64,000 nt of DNA from Paenibacillus sp. FSL K6-1330 (GCF_037976825.1 NZ_CP150269.1:6737501-6801500); one strand, 5' to 3'. Positions 36,057 through 46,049 are shown, counted from the stretch's first letter. Made by a program: numbers and translations. Notes: generated from the sequence alone by a model not told the origin.

Positions 36057-38516
36057 TTGTCGAATCCAGTATACGGTAAAAAAGCCGCCGCGTCGAGAAA
36101 AGGTCAGACGGGATCGGTTTTGTTTTGGGTGTTAATATCAGGAATTATTCTGTTCCTAGCTTGGACGCCGTTCCAAACGGCTCTATTTAACGGACAAATG
36201 TTAGAATTTGAGAAACCGATTTTCTGGGCAGCTATCTTGGCTTGTCTACTACTATTTCTCTGGATTGCTCATTCCTATAAAAGCATCCAATTAAAAGATC
36301 AAAAAGATTGGCTGGCCGTGGGTGTGCTTTTACTCCCTATAACTTACATACTTTCACTCATTAGCGCCGCCTCTCATGTTCTTGCCATGAATATGGTAAT
36401 CATTAATTGTATCTACGCCATAATGTTTATCATCGGTTTATATGTGCTACGTGAAGAATTGGGAAATCGAATTATCCAAGTCACGATGATGACGGTTGCC
36501 TATCTTATCGTGGGATTCGGCTTGCTCCATTGGTTTGGGCAAGGCAAGACTGCGGGTGCCATTGCGAAATGGTTTTCCAATACCGTTTTAAACGGAACCT
36601 ACACCCATGCGGTCATGACAGATTCTAACGGTCTTCGTCTGACTTCCGTATTCCAGTACGCGAATACTTATGCCGCTTTTCTCATGGCATTCCTTTTCGC
36701 AGCCGTCTTTTTCGTTACAACATCACGTAAATGGTACGGGCAAGCCTTTCATAGCTTCATGTTGGTACCTATCATCGTCTCGCTGCTCTTGACGTTATCT
36801 CGGGGCGGTCTGGTGATGTTACCTGTTGTGTTTGTTTTGTTGCTCCTATTCCTGAAACCAGCTAAACAACTATTATGGATCTTGTACTGCGGTATAGCAG
36901 GCGTGACATCACTGATCGTTTCCAAACCGGTAACAGAGCTGGGGTTGACGTTAAATGAAGCCTTTAGCAGCACTGGTGCCCTTAAGGGCTGCGGTATTTT
37001 GCTCGGGGCTTCCGCTACTGTAGGACTTCTCGGATGGGTAATACAAAGTTTTATTGCGCCAAAACTTGAACGGTCTTTAGACAATTGGTCGGCTAAAAAA
37101 ACCTCCAACTTATGGATTCCACTCGGTTCCGTTGCAATTGGAGGCTTGCTGATCTTCCTATTCATCGGTACCGGATTAAAAAATATACTTCCGCAAAACA
37201 TCAGCGTCCGACTCGAAAATATTAACTTTAATCAGCACAGTGTTCTGGAACGTTTTACATTCTATAAAGACGCCATGAAAGTGCTGGCTGACTACCCGAT
37301 CATCGGGGCCGGAGGCGGAGCATGGGCTTCACTCTATGAGCAATATCAGAACAACCCATATACAAGCCGTCAAGCCCATAACTTCTTTTTGCAGTACTTG
37401 ATCGAAGTCGGAATTGTCGGATTTGTGATATTCATGTCGTTTATTCTGTATATTTTCTACAAGTATATTCGCGGTTATATCAAAGGGAATGAAGACGAAC
37501 GTAATAGCCACTTCCTTTATCTCATCATCGTCCTTTCCATTTTGATTCATAGTATTTTGGACTTTAATATGAGCTATGTGTTCATGGGAATTCTAGTATT
37601 TCTGGGACTTGGCGGAATGGCAGCCGTAATGGATAATAAGCCTGTGAAAAAATGGAGCCTCAAAGATTCAACGGCCAGAGGTGCATATAGTGCAATCGTT
37701 GGGCTTTGCGCTATTTTTGTCATGATTACATCTATCCGGTATGTACAAGCCGCCGACTCGGGAATGGAAGCACGAAGAATCGTTCAAGTCAGCTCTTCAT
37801 TTGAGGAAATTAAGGCTCCTCTTGATAAAGACTTGAGCATACGCCCGAGCCATCCCGACTCGGTATTGTTAACCGCATCACTCTATCAGACTATATATAA
37901 GCAAGAACAAGATGAGAATTTTTATAACGCATCTGTTGATCTACTTAATAAAGCGTTAAAAGCTGAACCATATAACAAGTCTATGCTAAATCGATTAATT
38001 GAAAGTTACGAAATGAAACAGCAACCGGAGCAAGCCTATGAAGTACTTATCAACAATGCCTATAAATTTAAATGGGACATTAACTGGTCCGAACAGATTA
38101 TCAATAAAGGTTATGATCTAGGGACGAAGGCACTTGGCACAGGAGACCTAGCAACGAAAGACAAGTACTTCAAGCAAGCAACCGAGGCATTTGCCGAGGT
38201 TCAGACAGGTATTCAGCATTTAGCTACATTACCAGAAGGACAACTGCAAGGACGCTCATTTGAGAACACACCAGATATGATCCTACATGCAGGCAAAATG
38301 TACTACATGATGAATCAACCGGAGCAAGCATCAGAAGCTCTTAAGCTAGGCATACAAGAAGATCTCTCGCAGACAACACAACAGGAGATTGTACGGTGGT
38401 ATTTGGCAGCATTACAAAAACAAAACTTGAGTGATGATGCCCTTATGGAGAAACTAACCCAAGTTGATCCAAATGCGAAACAAAATGTTCAACAGATTAG
38501 TGATCTTCAATTCTAA
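36057..38516 (+). CDS. O-antigen ligase-like glycan transferase with C-terminal TPR region (WsfB/WsaB type)
   Basis: 819 residues. About 11-12 membrane spans in residues 20-590, with the Wzy/WaaL-type periplasmic loop: LEERFTFY-like helix, YPIIGAGGGAWASLYEQY, and the key RQAHNFFLQYLIEVGIVGF. Residues about 600-819 are soluble and helical (AEPYNKSMLNRLIESYEMKQ, PEQASEALKLGIQ) and look like tetratricopeptide repeats. In S-layer glycosylation clusters this protein type transfers the completed glycan from the lipid carrier to the S-layer protein. Polymerase activity is an alternative. TTG start at 36057, 9 bp after AAAAGGAG; the frame extends further upstream but without a site. The insertion sequence begins 8 bp after its stop. 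Confidence 0.88.
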   Translation: MSNPVYGKKAAASRKGQTGSVLFWVLISGIILFLAWTPFQTALFNGQMLEFEKPIFWAAILACLLLFLWIAHSYKSIQLKDQKDWLAVGVLLLPITYILSLISAASHVLAMNMVIINCIYAIMFIIGLYVLREELGNRIIQVTMMTVAYLIVGFGLLHWFGQGKTAGAIAKWFSNTVLNGTYTHAVMTDSNGLRLTSVFQYANTYAAFLMAFLFAAVFFVTTSRKWYGQAFHSFMLVPIIVSLLLTLSRGGLVMLPVVFVLLLLFLKPAKQLLWILYCGIAGVTSLIVSKPVTELGLTLNEAFSSTGALKGCGILLGASATVGLLGWVIQSFIAPKLERSLDNWSAKKTSNLWIPLGSVAIGGLLIFLFIGTGLKNILPQNISVRLENINFNQHSVLERFTFYKDAMKVLADYPIIGAGGGAWASLYEQYQNNPYTSRQAHNFFLQYLIEVGIVGFVIFMSFILYIFYKYIRGYIKGNEDERNSHFLYLIIVLSILIHSILDFNMSYVFMGILVFLGLGGMAAVMDNKPVKKWSLKDSTARGAYSAIVGLCAIFVMITSIRYVQAADSGMEARRIVQVSSSFEEIKAPLDKDLSIRPSHPDSVLLTASLYQTIYKQEQDENFYNASVDLLNKALKAEPYNKSMLNRLIESYEMKQQPEQAYEVLINNAYKFKWDINWSEQIINKGYDLGTKALGTGDLATKDKYFKQATEAFAEVQTGIQHLATLPEGQLQGRSFENTPDMILHAGKMYYMMNQPEQASEALKLGIQEDLSQTTQQEIVRWYLAALQKQNLSDDALMEKLTQVDPNAKQNVQQISDLQF

Positions 38517-38630
38517 TTAAAAAAGGGACAGTTCGTGGTAGAAAATTGGTATTATCCCCTCATGGTAGACAGTGAAAAAAGAGATCATGTTAAAATGAAC
38601 TCAACACTGGAACCGGAGGGGATTTTTGTT

Positions 38631-38969
38631 ATGTCAGCGAAGAAAGGTCAAACTTTTAATCGATATAGCGAAGAAACGAAGAAAGAGGCTGTTCGTCTTA
38701 GAGTGGAAGAAAATTGGACATACAGCCGGATCATGGAGAAGTTGGGCATCAAGAGCGAAAGCCAAATCATAACATGGGTACGTAAGCATCAAAACGGGGA
38801 AAGTTTCGAGGATTACCGAGGACGCTGGACCAAGAAACATTTTAGTAGTGCAGAAGAAGAGAATGCCTATTTGAAAGCGCAGGTGGAGTACCTAAAAAAG
38901 CTCAATCCGAACTTGCACGGGGAGGGAAGCTGGATTTCGAAGCCCGGTGCAAGTCCATTCAAGAAATAA
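38631..38969 (+). CDS. IS3-family transposase OrfA
   Basis: 112 residues. Helix-turn-helix DNA-binding part (EETKKEAVRLRVEENWTYS, then LGIKSESQIITWVRKH) and a leucine zipper (EEENAYLKAQVEYLKKL). ATG at 38631 has GGAGGGG 9 bp upstream. Codons 38894-38900 form the classical slippery heptamer A-AAA-AAG; a -1 shift there joins it in frame to OrfB, giving the active transposase. Confidence 0.92.
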   Translation: MSAKKGQTFNRYSEETKKEAVRLRVEENWTYSRIMEKLGIKSESQIITWVRKHQNGESFEDYRGRWTKKHFSSAEEENAYLKAQVEYLKKLNPNLHGEGSWISKPGASPFKK

Positions 38970-39781
38970 GCAAGTGGGCTCCAGTGACTTGGCTTTGCAG
39001 GATCGCTGAGATTTCACGTGCAGGGTTTTACAAATGGAGAAGGACTCTCGCCAGCAGAATGAAGCGAGCAGACCGGGATGCGGTTCTGAAAGCACACATT
39101 CTAGGCATACATCGAATCCGCCCTTATTTTGGTTACAAGCGTATGCGAACCGCTTTAGGGAAAGAAGGCTTGGTGGTGAATCACAAGAAGGTACGTCGCT
39201 TAATGAGAGAGCTGCGCATTCGTTCCGTGATTCGCAAGAAGCGTCCATTTGCTGGCCGGAAACCGTCAGTACTGTTCCGTAATGTCTTAAATCGGGAATT
39301 CCTGGCTACGGCTGCCCAGCAGAAGCTCGTGACAGATATTACGTATGTCCGAATTGGACATGAGTTTGCTTATCTTTCGGTTGTGATGGATCTGTATAAC
39401 AATGAAATTGTGTCCTGGGAACTCTCCGAGCGAAATGACTTGAAACTCGTTACGGACACAGTAAAGAAACTAAAATGTGGGCCATCCTTGCTCCATTCAG
39501 ACCAAGGGTTTCAGTATACGACACAAAGCTATGCCAAGTTGCTTGAAGAGAAGATGCTGACGGGGAGCCATTCGAGGTGTGGGAACTGCTTTGACAATGC
39601 CTGTATCGAGTCGTTCTTTTCCCATTTAAAGACCGAGAAGTTATATTTGGAGAAGCCACAGAATCTGGAGCAAGCGAGAATTCAAATTACAGAATATATT
39701 TTGTTTTATAACGAGGAGCGTTTCCAAAACAAACTCGGCGACCTCTCACCGATTGAATTTCGGGAAAAGGTCGCCGCTTAA
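38900..39781 (+). CDS. IS3-family transposase OrfB (made by -1 frameshift from OrfA)
   Basis: Integrase catalytic region, about 293 residues from the shift point. After the shift the frame reads AQSELARGGKLDFE and PVTWLCRIAEISRAGFYKWR, typical of IS150-type fusions. DDE triad: Asp in VTDITYVRI, Asp in LLHSDQGFQY and Glu in ACIESFFSHLKTE, with exactly 35 residues between the last two. No stop or frameshift breaks it, so the element is probably active. An independent OrfB start at 38984 (ATG) has no good ribosome binding site. Confidence 0.93.
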   Translation, partial: AQSELARGGKLDFEARCKSIQEISKWAPVTWLCRIAEISRAGFYKWRRTLASRMKRADRDAVLKAHILGIHRIRPYFGYKRMRTALGKEGLVVNHKKVRRLMRELRIRSVIRKKRPFAGRKPSVLFRNVLNREFLATAAQQKLVTDITYVRIGHEFAYLSVVMDLYNNEIVSWELSERNDLKLVTDTVKKLKCGPSLLHSDQGFQYTTQSYAKLLEEKMLTGSHSRCGNCFDNACIESFFSHLKTEKLYLEKPQNLEQARIQITEYILFYNEERFQNKLGDLSPIEFREKVAA

Positions 39782-39875
39782 TAAATTCTCTTTTTTTATT
39801 GTCTACTTGACGGGGCTATGACCAAATCTCTACCCAACTGTCCCATTTTTCTTATCGATTATGAAATCGTCTCTA

Positions 39876-40748
39876 CTACTGCACCTTTGCCAAAACCCCA
39901 CTCAAATAAGCAATCAAATCATCTCTCAAATCTTCCCGCTGCAGTGCATAATGAATGCTGGTTTCAATAAAACCTAACTTCTCGCCGACATCATGGCGCA
40001 TCCCGTCAAAATGATACGCATAGATCGGGCTCCGATGAGCTAAGGTGGAGAGCGCATCGGTCAGTTGGATCTCCCCGTTCTTTCCAACCTCCTGATTCTC
40101 CAGCAAATCGAAGATTTCCGGCGGCAAAATATAGCGGCCCATGATGGCCAGGTTGGAAGGCGCCTCGGCACGTGAGGGCTTCTCTACCAATCTTGATGTT
40201 TCATAGATTCGTTCTGATTTCTGAAATCCATCTACGATCCCGTAACGGTCCACTTCGTCACAATCAACTGGCTGTACGCCAACTATGGCAGATTGGTAGG
40301 TGTCGTAGACTTTCATCATCTGCTTCAAGCATGGCGTCTCTGACTCTACAATATCATCGCCTAGTAACACCGCAAAGGGTTCATCTCCAATGAACTTACG
40401 TGCGCACCAAATGGCATGGCCTAGCCCCTTAGGCTCCTTTTGACGGATATAATGAATATCTGCCATATTGGAGGGCCTACGCACTTCTTCGAGGAGGTTC
40501 CATTTCCCTTTCTCAGCAAGGTTATGTTCCAGCTCAAATGAAGAATCAAAATGATCCTCAATCGCCCGCTTCCCCTTACCCGTCACAATGATAATGTCCT
40601 CGATGCCAGAAGCGACCGCTTCTTCGATGATGTATTGTATGGTCGGCTTGTCCACAATGGGTAGCATCTCTTTCGGCATCGCTTTCGTGGCCGGCAGGAA
40701 CCGCGTACCAAGTCCAGCGGCCGGTATGATCGCTTTTCGAATGTTCAT
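39876..40748 (-). CDS. galU: UTP-glucose-1-phosphate uridylyltransferase
   Basis: 290 residues. Makes UDP-glucose, the sugar donor for glycan initiation, glycolipids and teichoic acids. Seen: [67 protein letters not shown] and [12 protein letters not shown] at 40748, 8 bp after GGAGAAG; the frame upstream to 40838 has no site. It lies just beyond the IS element at the edge of the glycan cluster. The divergent gap 40749-41042 shows no clear promoter. Confidence 0.96.
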   Translation of the reverse strand: MNIRKAIIPAAGLGTRFLPATKAMPKEMLPIVDKPTIQYIIEEAVASGIEDIIIVTGKGKRAIEDHFDSSFELEHNLAEKGKWNLLEEVRRPSNMADIHYIRQKEPKGLGHAIWCARKFIGDEPFAVLLGDDIVESETPCLKQMMKVYDTYQSAIVGVQPVDCDEVDRYGIVDGFQKSERIYETSRLVEKPSRAEAPSNLAIMGRYILPPEIFDLLENQEVGKNGEIQLTDALSTLAHRSPIYAYHFDGMRHDVGEKLGFIETSIHYALQREDLRDDLIAYLSGVLAKVQ

Positions 40749-41042
40749 CCTATCTTCTCCATTCCCGTAAGTCTCCCATATTGATGACATTGTATCATGA
40801 GTCCGGCTAACCCATCGATTAAAATCGGTTTTTGTCAAAGGCAGGCGGCTTATTATTCGTGGCTTTGCCGCTTAGGCCTCGTTGCCCTTCCCTTCATTTA
40901 TCGGTTTAGATGTGGCTTTTTCAAGGCGAGACAGATAACTGGAAATAATGCCTTCCAACTTTAACCATGGAAAGCCCCACTACCCTCCGATATACTAGTA
41001 CGAAACTTCGATGGACCAAAAAGCCAAAGGAGCTGGTTGCTG

Positions 41043-42089
41043 ATGAAAGAGAGAGACGTCTATTTCGATAACCTCAAATTCATACTGATCCTGTTGGTGG
41101 TTGTGGGACATCTCATCGAGCCGTTTAACGGCGAAGCAGCGATGGGAACGATCTATCAGTTCATTTACTCGTTTCATATGCCGCTGTTTATTTTCGCAGC
41201 CGGTTATTTCTCCAAACGAGTTCAATCCCCCAAACAATACGTCGGCCTGCTGTCGGGACTGGTCGTGCCGTATTTTATATTTGAGACGCTCTATACCCTG
41301 TTCGACTACTACATGCAAGGCTTGGACCGACTCGACTTCACGTACTTCTACCCCAACTGGATTTTGTGGTTCCTGTTCAGCATGATGCTGTGGAAAATGC
41401 TTCTGCCGTATCTGCTGATGCTCAAATACCCGCTCGTCGTCTGTTTCGCGATGTCCATCATGCTCGGGTACTCGATCGATGTCGACTATTACGCAAGCAT
41501 TTCGCGCACGCTGTACTTCCTGCCCTTTTTTCTCATCGGCTTTTATTTTAAAAGGGAATGGCTGGATACCATCAAGACCAGGCCATTTCAGCTGCTATCA
41601 CTACTCCTGCTTGCCGCAGGGTTTGCCTTGTTATACACGCTGTTGCCGATCCTGCACACCAGTTGGTTCTACGGGGCGATGCCTTACCTGGAGTTCGGCT
41701 TGGAATCGTGGTATGCGGGCTTCTACAGAATGATCACCTACGCCTTCACCGCCATCATGGGAGTGGGTGTCCTCTCCCTCATTCCGGACTCGAATACACC
41801 TTTCACCGACCGAGGGATCAATACCATGTACGTCTTTTTGCTTCACGGGTTCATCGTGAAAACGATGCAGCATCTCAACTGGTTTGAAGCGTTCCGATCG
41901 GCGGGAGGCAAGCTGCTGCTAATCCTACTCGGCGCAGTCTTAACCTGGCTGCTGTCCTCACCCTGGATCAAGCGGGGTTTCGGGTGGATCGTCGAGCCGA
42001 ACGTCGGGTTTCTATTCAATTATCGATCCAAGCACCGCCATGAACGCGTTGAATTGAAACGTTCCGATGCAAAAAGGAGTGATGCCTAA
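41043..42089 (+). CDS. Membrane acyltransferase, family 3 (fucose 4-O-acetylase-like)
   Basis: 348 residues, about ten spans. N-terminal signature RDVYFDNLKFILILLVVVGH (catalytic His), IYSFHMPLFIFAAGYFSKR, and a LHGFIVKTMQHLNWF helix near the end. This subgroup acetylates cell-surface sugars. AAAGGAG is 10 bp before the ATG at 41043; an in-frame TTG at 41037 is too close to it. The C-terminus repeats RSDAKRSDA, and the gene ends inside the terminator hairpin. Confidence 0.9.
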   Translation: MKERDVYFDNLKFILILLVVVGHLIEPFNGEAAMGTIYQFIYSFHMPLFIFAAGYFSKRVQSPKQYVGLLSGLVVPYFIFETLYTLFDYYMQGLDRLDFTYFYPNWILWFLFSMMLWKMLLPYLLMLKYPLVVCFAMSIMLGYSIDVDYYASISRTLYFLPFFLIGFYFKREWLDTIKTRPFQLLSLLLLAAGFALLYTLLPILHTSWFYGAMPYLEFGLESWYAGFYRMITYAFTAIMGVGVLSLIPDSNTPFTDRGINTMYVFLLHGFIVKTMQHLNWFEAFRSAGGKLLLILLGAVLTWLLSSPWIKRGFGWIVEPNVGFLFNYRSKHRHERVELKRSDAKRSDA

Positions 42090-42108
42090 TCTGGCATCAC
42101 TCCTTTTT
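42071..42108. terminator. Bidirectional terminator
   Basis: The stem GGAGTGATGCC/GGCATCACTCC with a 6-base loop, T run on the plus side and A run on the minus side. The acyltransferase stop codon is in the loop; it also faces the convergent lipoprotein gene. Confidence 0.9.
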
Positions 42109-42323
42109 TATGAGATTGGGACCGCTCAATAGGAACTCCATTTGAAAATCAGAGTTCCTGAAGCAGGTGCAACCAATTGCAGTGTTATCCGCTATTATCG
42201 ACATTTTCAAATTGATCTGCTTTTATATTTATGTAGTACAATATATCATTGGTTTGCTGTAGATAGTGTTGGCTCAATGTAGTGATGGACATCAATTCCT
42301 GTTGTGTTGCTCAAACGTAAATT

Positions 42324-42680
42324 TCATTTTTCTTTTTGTAAAATATCACCTTTATTAAGCGCATCATTCAACTCGGTACTCAGAAACGTATTCAAGGTGG
42401 TCCAATCTTTATAATTAACGGAGATGTTAAATCGCTGTTCTTCCTCTCCGACCACGTGTCCCTCCATATTAATCTGGGAAGCCACATAGGTAGGGAGCAT
42501 CTCTTCTTTCGTTATTCGGACCTCTAAACCGTACTCTTCTTGAAAGTGCGTAATTGCCACTTTTTGTGCTTCCTCTATGATTGCTGTTTGTTCATTTCCC
42601 TTCACGTCCTTACACCCCCCAAGAACTACAGCCCATAAGGTAAGTAACCCGAGCCAAAGCATATATTTTTCAGATATCAT
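42324..42680 (-). CDS. Small lipoprotein of unknown function
   Basis: 118 residues. A type II signal peptide with lipobox LGGC (Cys about 22) follows MISEKYMLWLGLLTLWAVV. The mature part is about 95 residues, charged, with no family recognised; it looks like a small alpha/beta sensor-type fold (EEAQKVAITHFQEEYGLEV, FNISVNYKDWTTLNTFL). GC-rich AGGCGGGGG precedes ATG at 42680; the open frame extends to 42758 without a site. The gap 42109-42323 holds only an AGGAACTC/GAGTTCCT inverted repeat. Confidence 0.7.
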   Translation of the reverse strand: MISEKYMLWLGLLTLWAVVLGGCKDVKGNEQTAIIEEAQKVAITHFQEEYGLEVRITKEEMLPTYVASQINMEGHVVGEEEQRFNISVNYKDWTTLNTFLSTELNDALNKGDILQKEK

Positions 42681-42851
42681 ATTCCCCCGCCTTTTTACTC
42701 TTAATCCATAACAGGCTATTCTCTCGATTCTATCACTAAATAAAACAATAGATTCCAATTATAAACAATTGTCGTATAAATCTCACCCTGCGCATAGGGA
42801 ACTGAAGTCCCGAATACAGCGCATATTAAGCCCCCCTCATCTTATTCCAAA

Positions 42852-42892
42852 ACAAAAAAACATGCCTGACCCATGCAAAGGTCAGACATGTT
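42852..42892 (-). terminator. Rho-independent terminator of the U32 gene
   Basis: The stem AACATGTCTGACC/GGTCAGGCATGTT around a short loop, then TTTTTTT on the minus strand. Confidence 0.9.
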
Positions 42893-42910
42893 GTATTTAC
42901 AATCCGTTCC

Positions 42911-45424
42911 TTATTTCACCAACTGCCCCCGCGTAACGCCGAGCTGGTTAGTAGCCTTCAGCTTCTTCCACACCTGGGTGCCGCTGATCTCGCCGCGCAG
43001 GGCGCGGTTGTAGAGATCGATGACCTCGTGGACTTGTTCTGGCGTTTCCTCGAGGAACTCCACACGGTAGCTGGATACGCCCAGCTCCATGAAGTTCGCC
43101 AGGTACTCGGCGCCGGATTGTTCGATGGCATTGTACACGGTGTTACGGCAGCCTTCGTCGACCCGAACCGGATGGGACATGCCAATCCGGTCCTGCAGGG
43201 ACACGCGGCTCTCTTCGCACGGACGACCGCAGTTCGTGAAGTCCGTTCCTTCGCTGAGGAACGTACAATACACGCAGTGCTCTGTATGGAACATCGGCAG
43301 ATGCTGATGGATAACGATCTCCATCTTGGACGTGTCTGCCTTGCCGAGAAGATCCACCATCTGCTGGATGTTCAAGTCATAAGAAGGCGTGACGGCGTCA
43401 CATCCGGCTTCGACGAACAGGTCAACCGCCTTATGGTTGGCAATGTTCAGGGAGAAGTCGCCGATCAGCCGGGGATGCTTCGCCCCCGGGTTTTCCATCC
43501 GGTGGCGCAGGTAGAAATACAGCGCACCGGTGTTGCGCACCAGCACGGCGTCCGGCTGGAGGCGCAGGATGTTGTTGTGGTAGCCGTTCTCGCCCGGCAT
43601 GTGAATGCGCGGCGTTGCCAGCGCAATCTGCTTGCCGGCTGCACGCACGGCTTCCACCGCTGCCGGGAACTGCTTGATGAACTCGAAGTCGGCGTAGATC
43701 ATCTCGACGCCGGCCTCAAGCGCAGCCTCAACCTGCGGGAGGCTGCGGCACAGCGCGGTGAGCTTCGCCTCACCGCGAGCCACGGGCGCTGCGGGCACAG
43801 CCGCATCGCCATACACCGACACCGCCCGTTTCACGTACACGGGCGGCTTCGGCCGCTCGCCGGCGAGCAGCTCCACCGCACGGCGGCGGATGCTGTTGAG
43901 CTCGCGAATCGGCACGATGACGTCGCCGTACAGGTCGACGTCAAGTGCCTCAAGCTGGAACACCGTTCCGCCCAGGCGGCCAAGCTGCTCCTCCAGGATC
44001 TCCTGGCTGAGCGGCCGCTTCTGGGCAATCTCTAGTTCCAGCTCCGAATCCACCTGGACCGTCGTGCCCTTCTGCACATCGGTCCACCAGGTCGTCAGCG
44101 GCTGTCCGGGACGGCCGCTGACACGCACATGTACCGGGAATACCCGGTACGGCTTCTCCGTCTCGTACGTCTGACGGAGGCGCTTATCCAGCGCTGGATC
44201 GTTTGTCTTCCAGATCCGGTCGCCAACGTGCAGCTTGCGCAGGTCTACGTCGCTCCGGCCGGGAACGATATCGACGATCCAGCCTTCCTGCGCTTCACCG
44301 TCCAGCTTGACGCCTTTGCGGCGCACGTCGTAAACGCGACCGCCTTCTTCTTTTTTCGTTGGGTCGCCTGCATCAAATACGATACCGTCCCCGCGCTTCA
44401 GCGGTGCATCCAGCTTGCAGACGACACCGTCGCGCAGAATCTGTTCCACCCGGCCGAGATACACGCCACGGCTTTTCGGGAACGTACCCTCGACCAGCTT
44501 TTTATTGTTCGTTCCATCCAGGAAGCCATGGGTGAAGCCGCGGGAGAAGCTCTGCTGCAGCTCACGCACCTCTTCCTTGCTCGGTCTCGCATCTTCGCCA
44601 TCAAAATACCGGTCGATCGCCTTCCGGTACTTGCTCACGACGTTAGCCACGTATTCCGGACTCTTCAACCGGCCCTCAATCTTGAACGAGGTCACTCCCG
44701 CTTCAATCAGCTCCGGCATCAAATCGATAGCGGCCAGATCTTTTGGCGAGAGCAAGTAGGCGACGTCGCCCATCGGCTTCTGCTCACCATCCACGATTAG
44801 ATCGTACGGCAGACGGCAGGCCTGCGCGCACTCTCCGCGGTTGGCGGAGCGGCCGCCCCACATTTCGGAAGTCAGGCATTGGCCCGAGTAGGATACGCAC
44901 AATGCACCATGCACGAATACTTCCATTGGAAGCTTCGCCTGCTCCCCGATCTTCTGGATTTGCTTCAGATTGTTCTCGCGTCCCAGTACGACTCGTTCCA
45001 TATTGAACGGCTTCGTGAATTCAACGGCCTCCGGCGACGTAATCGTCATCTGCGTAGAGCCGTGGATCGGGAAATCCGGGGAAATCTCGCGAATCATTTT
45101 CACCAGACCCAAATCCTGCACGATCACCGCATCCACGCCGGCATCCACGCATGCATCAATCAGCTCCTTGGCATCCTCCAGCTCATTCTCGAACACCAAA
45201 ATATTGAAGGTCAGAAATCCCTTAACCCCATAACTGTGCAAAAAGGCCATAATTTCGGACAGCTCATCCATCCGGAAATTGTTCGCTCGTGCGCGCGCAT
45301 TAAATTTCTCGACCCCAAAAAAGATCGCGTCCGCCCCGTTAGCCACCGCAGCCCGCATGCAATCCCAATCCCCTGCAGGGGCCAGCAACTCCACGTCTTC
45401 TCTTCGTAGTGCTTTCGTGTCCAT
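42911..45424 (-). CDS. U32 family peptidase-like RNA-modification protein (RlhA/TrhP relative)
   Basis: 837 residues. The peptidase U32 TIM barrel (ELLAPAGDWDCMRAAVANGA, DAIFFGVEKFNARARANNF, VFVHGALCVSYSGQCL) contains GECAQACR at about 198. A DUF3656-type middle region follows (about 385-510), and a second U32-like half ends with a cysteine cluster CVYCTFLSEGTDFTNCGRPC at about 718-738. These cysteines probably hold an iron-sulfur cluster. Studied relatives (E. coli RlhA, TrhP) hydroxylate rRNA or tRNA cytidine/uridine using prephenate; proteolysis is not well supported. GGGAGG precedes the ATG. Longer than most relatives (about 650 residues). Confidence 0.9.
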   Translation of the reverse strand: MDTKALRREDVELLAPAGDWDCMRAAVANGADAIFFGVEKFNARARANNFRMDELSEIMAFLHSYGVKGFLTFNILVFENELEDAKELIDACVDAGVDAVIVQDLGLVKMIREISPDFPIHGSTQMTITSPEAVEFTKPFNMERVVLGRENNLKQIQKIGEQAKLPMEVFVHGALCVSYSGQCLTSEMWGGRSANRGECAQACRLPYDLIVDGEQKPMGDVAYLLSPKDLAAIDLMPELIEAGVTSFKIEGRLKSPEYVANVVSKYRKAIDRYFDGEDARPSKEEVRELQQSFSRGFTHGFLDGTNNKKLVEGTFPKSRGVYLGRVEQILRDGVVCKLDAPLKRGDGIVFDAGDPTKKEEGGRVYDVRRKGVKLDGEAQEGWIVDIVPGRSDVDLRKLHVGDRIWKTNDPALDKRLRQTYETEKPYRVFPVHVRVSGRPGQPLTTWWTDVQKGTTVQVDSELELEIAQKRPLSQEILEEQLGRLGGTVFQLEALDVDLYGDVIVPIRELNSIRRRAVELLAGERPKPPVYVKRAVSVYGDAAVPAAPVARGEAKLTALCRSLPQVEAALEAGVEMIYADFEFIKQFPAAVEAVRAAGKQIALATPRIHMPGENGYHNNILRLQPDAVLVRNTGALYFYLRHRMENPGAKHPRLIGDFSLNIANHKAVDLFVEAGCDAVTPSYDLNIQQMVDLLGKADTSKMEIVIHQHLPMFHTEHCVYCTFLSEGTDFTNCGRPCEESRVSLQDRIGMSHPVRVDEGCRNTVYNAIEQSGAEYLANFMELGVSSYRVEFLEETPEQVHEVIDLYNRALRGEISGTQVWKKLKATNQLGVTRGQLVK

Positions 45425-45671
45425 CTATATCCTCCCAGGCCGGTTCAAGCCGGCGTGCTGTGTACTACTATTCTTTCATTGAAACCTGCAAGCCATACTC
45501 TATTTTCATAGAACAGGACATCCGACATCTATATCAATTGATTTTGTAAATCTTTGAAAGCTTTTCAACTTATCTAGTTTACCAAAAGTCCGGCTTCTCT
45601 TCTACCTGCTAACTTGATTTCCACACTTTTGATAGTGTTGCCATAATCCGCATAGCACCCTGTTTCGTAGA

Positions 45672-45704
45672 AACAAAAACAAGCCCTCCCAATCGGAGGG
45701 CTTG
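45672..45704 (-). terminator. Rho-independent terminator
   Basis: The stem CAAGCCCTCC/GGAGGGCTTG with a 5-base loop and TTTTTGTTT on the minus strand. It is about 355 bp after the nearest upstream stop codon. Confidence 0.85.
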
Positions 45705-45993
45705 CCTCACATCATCCGCAGCGGATACTACCGGTGGATGATCGTCCATACGCGGCCAGTGTGCTTATCTCTTTTCTTAATATAAGAGATTACCTTCCCT
45801 TTCCTTTACCAGGGATTTGCATTTCGATCTCCGAATCCTGTAGTCAGAGCCTCCTTAACATCTCAGCGGATGACAGCCATCCAAGCATGCCCCGGACCAC
45901 GCATCGTGCGCATTGGGAGCAGTGCGCGCGATGTACAATCCTTGGGAACGGAATCGCCTCGAACCGTCAAGCGGTCCAGGAATTCTTCACCAC

Positions 45994-46049
45994 AGGTTTG
46001 CGAGTGCTCGTCCTGCACTCTAGGTTTGCCAATGCACGTCCTGCACCAC
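45994..46049. repeat. Two 28-bp tandem repeats
   Basis: AGGTTTGC-GAGTGCTCG-TCCTGCAC and AGGTTTGC-CAATGCACG-TCCTGCAC: the copies at 45994 and 46022 differ at a few bases. They lie just after the AlkC-like gene and encode nothing obvious. Confidence 0.65.

Larger units (their letters stand above)
38525..39844 (+). mobile_element. Complete IS3-family (IS150-group-like) insertion sequence
   Basis: About 1320 bp, bounded by imperfect terminal inverted repeats. The left end reads GGGACAGTTCGTGGTAGAAA and the reverse complement of the right end reads GGGACAGTTGGGTAGAGATT; similarity continues for over 50 bp. It contains orfA and orfB with a slippery heptamer. No clear target duplication is visible (AAA on the left, ATT on the right). 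It separates the ligase gene from galU and may have replaced a terminator. Confidence 0.9.

Noticed and set aside
43028..44035. 335-residue plus-strand open frame antisense to the U32 gene
   Set aside because: A shadow of the U32 coding sequence; His/Arg-rich, no start signal.
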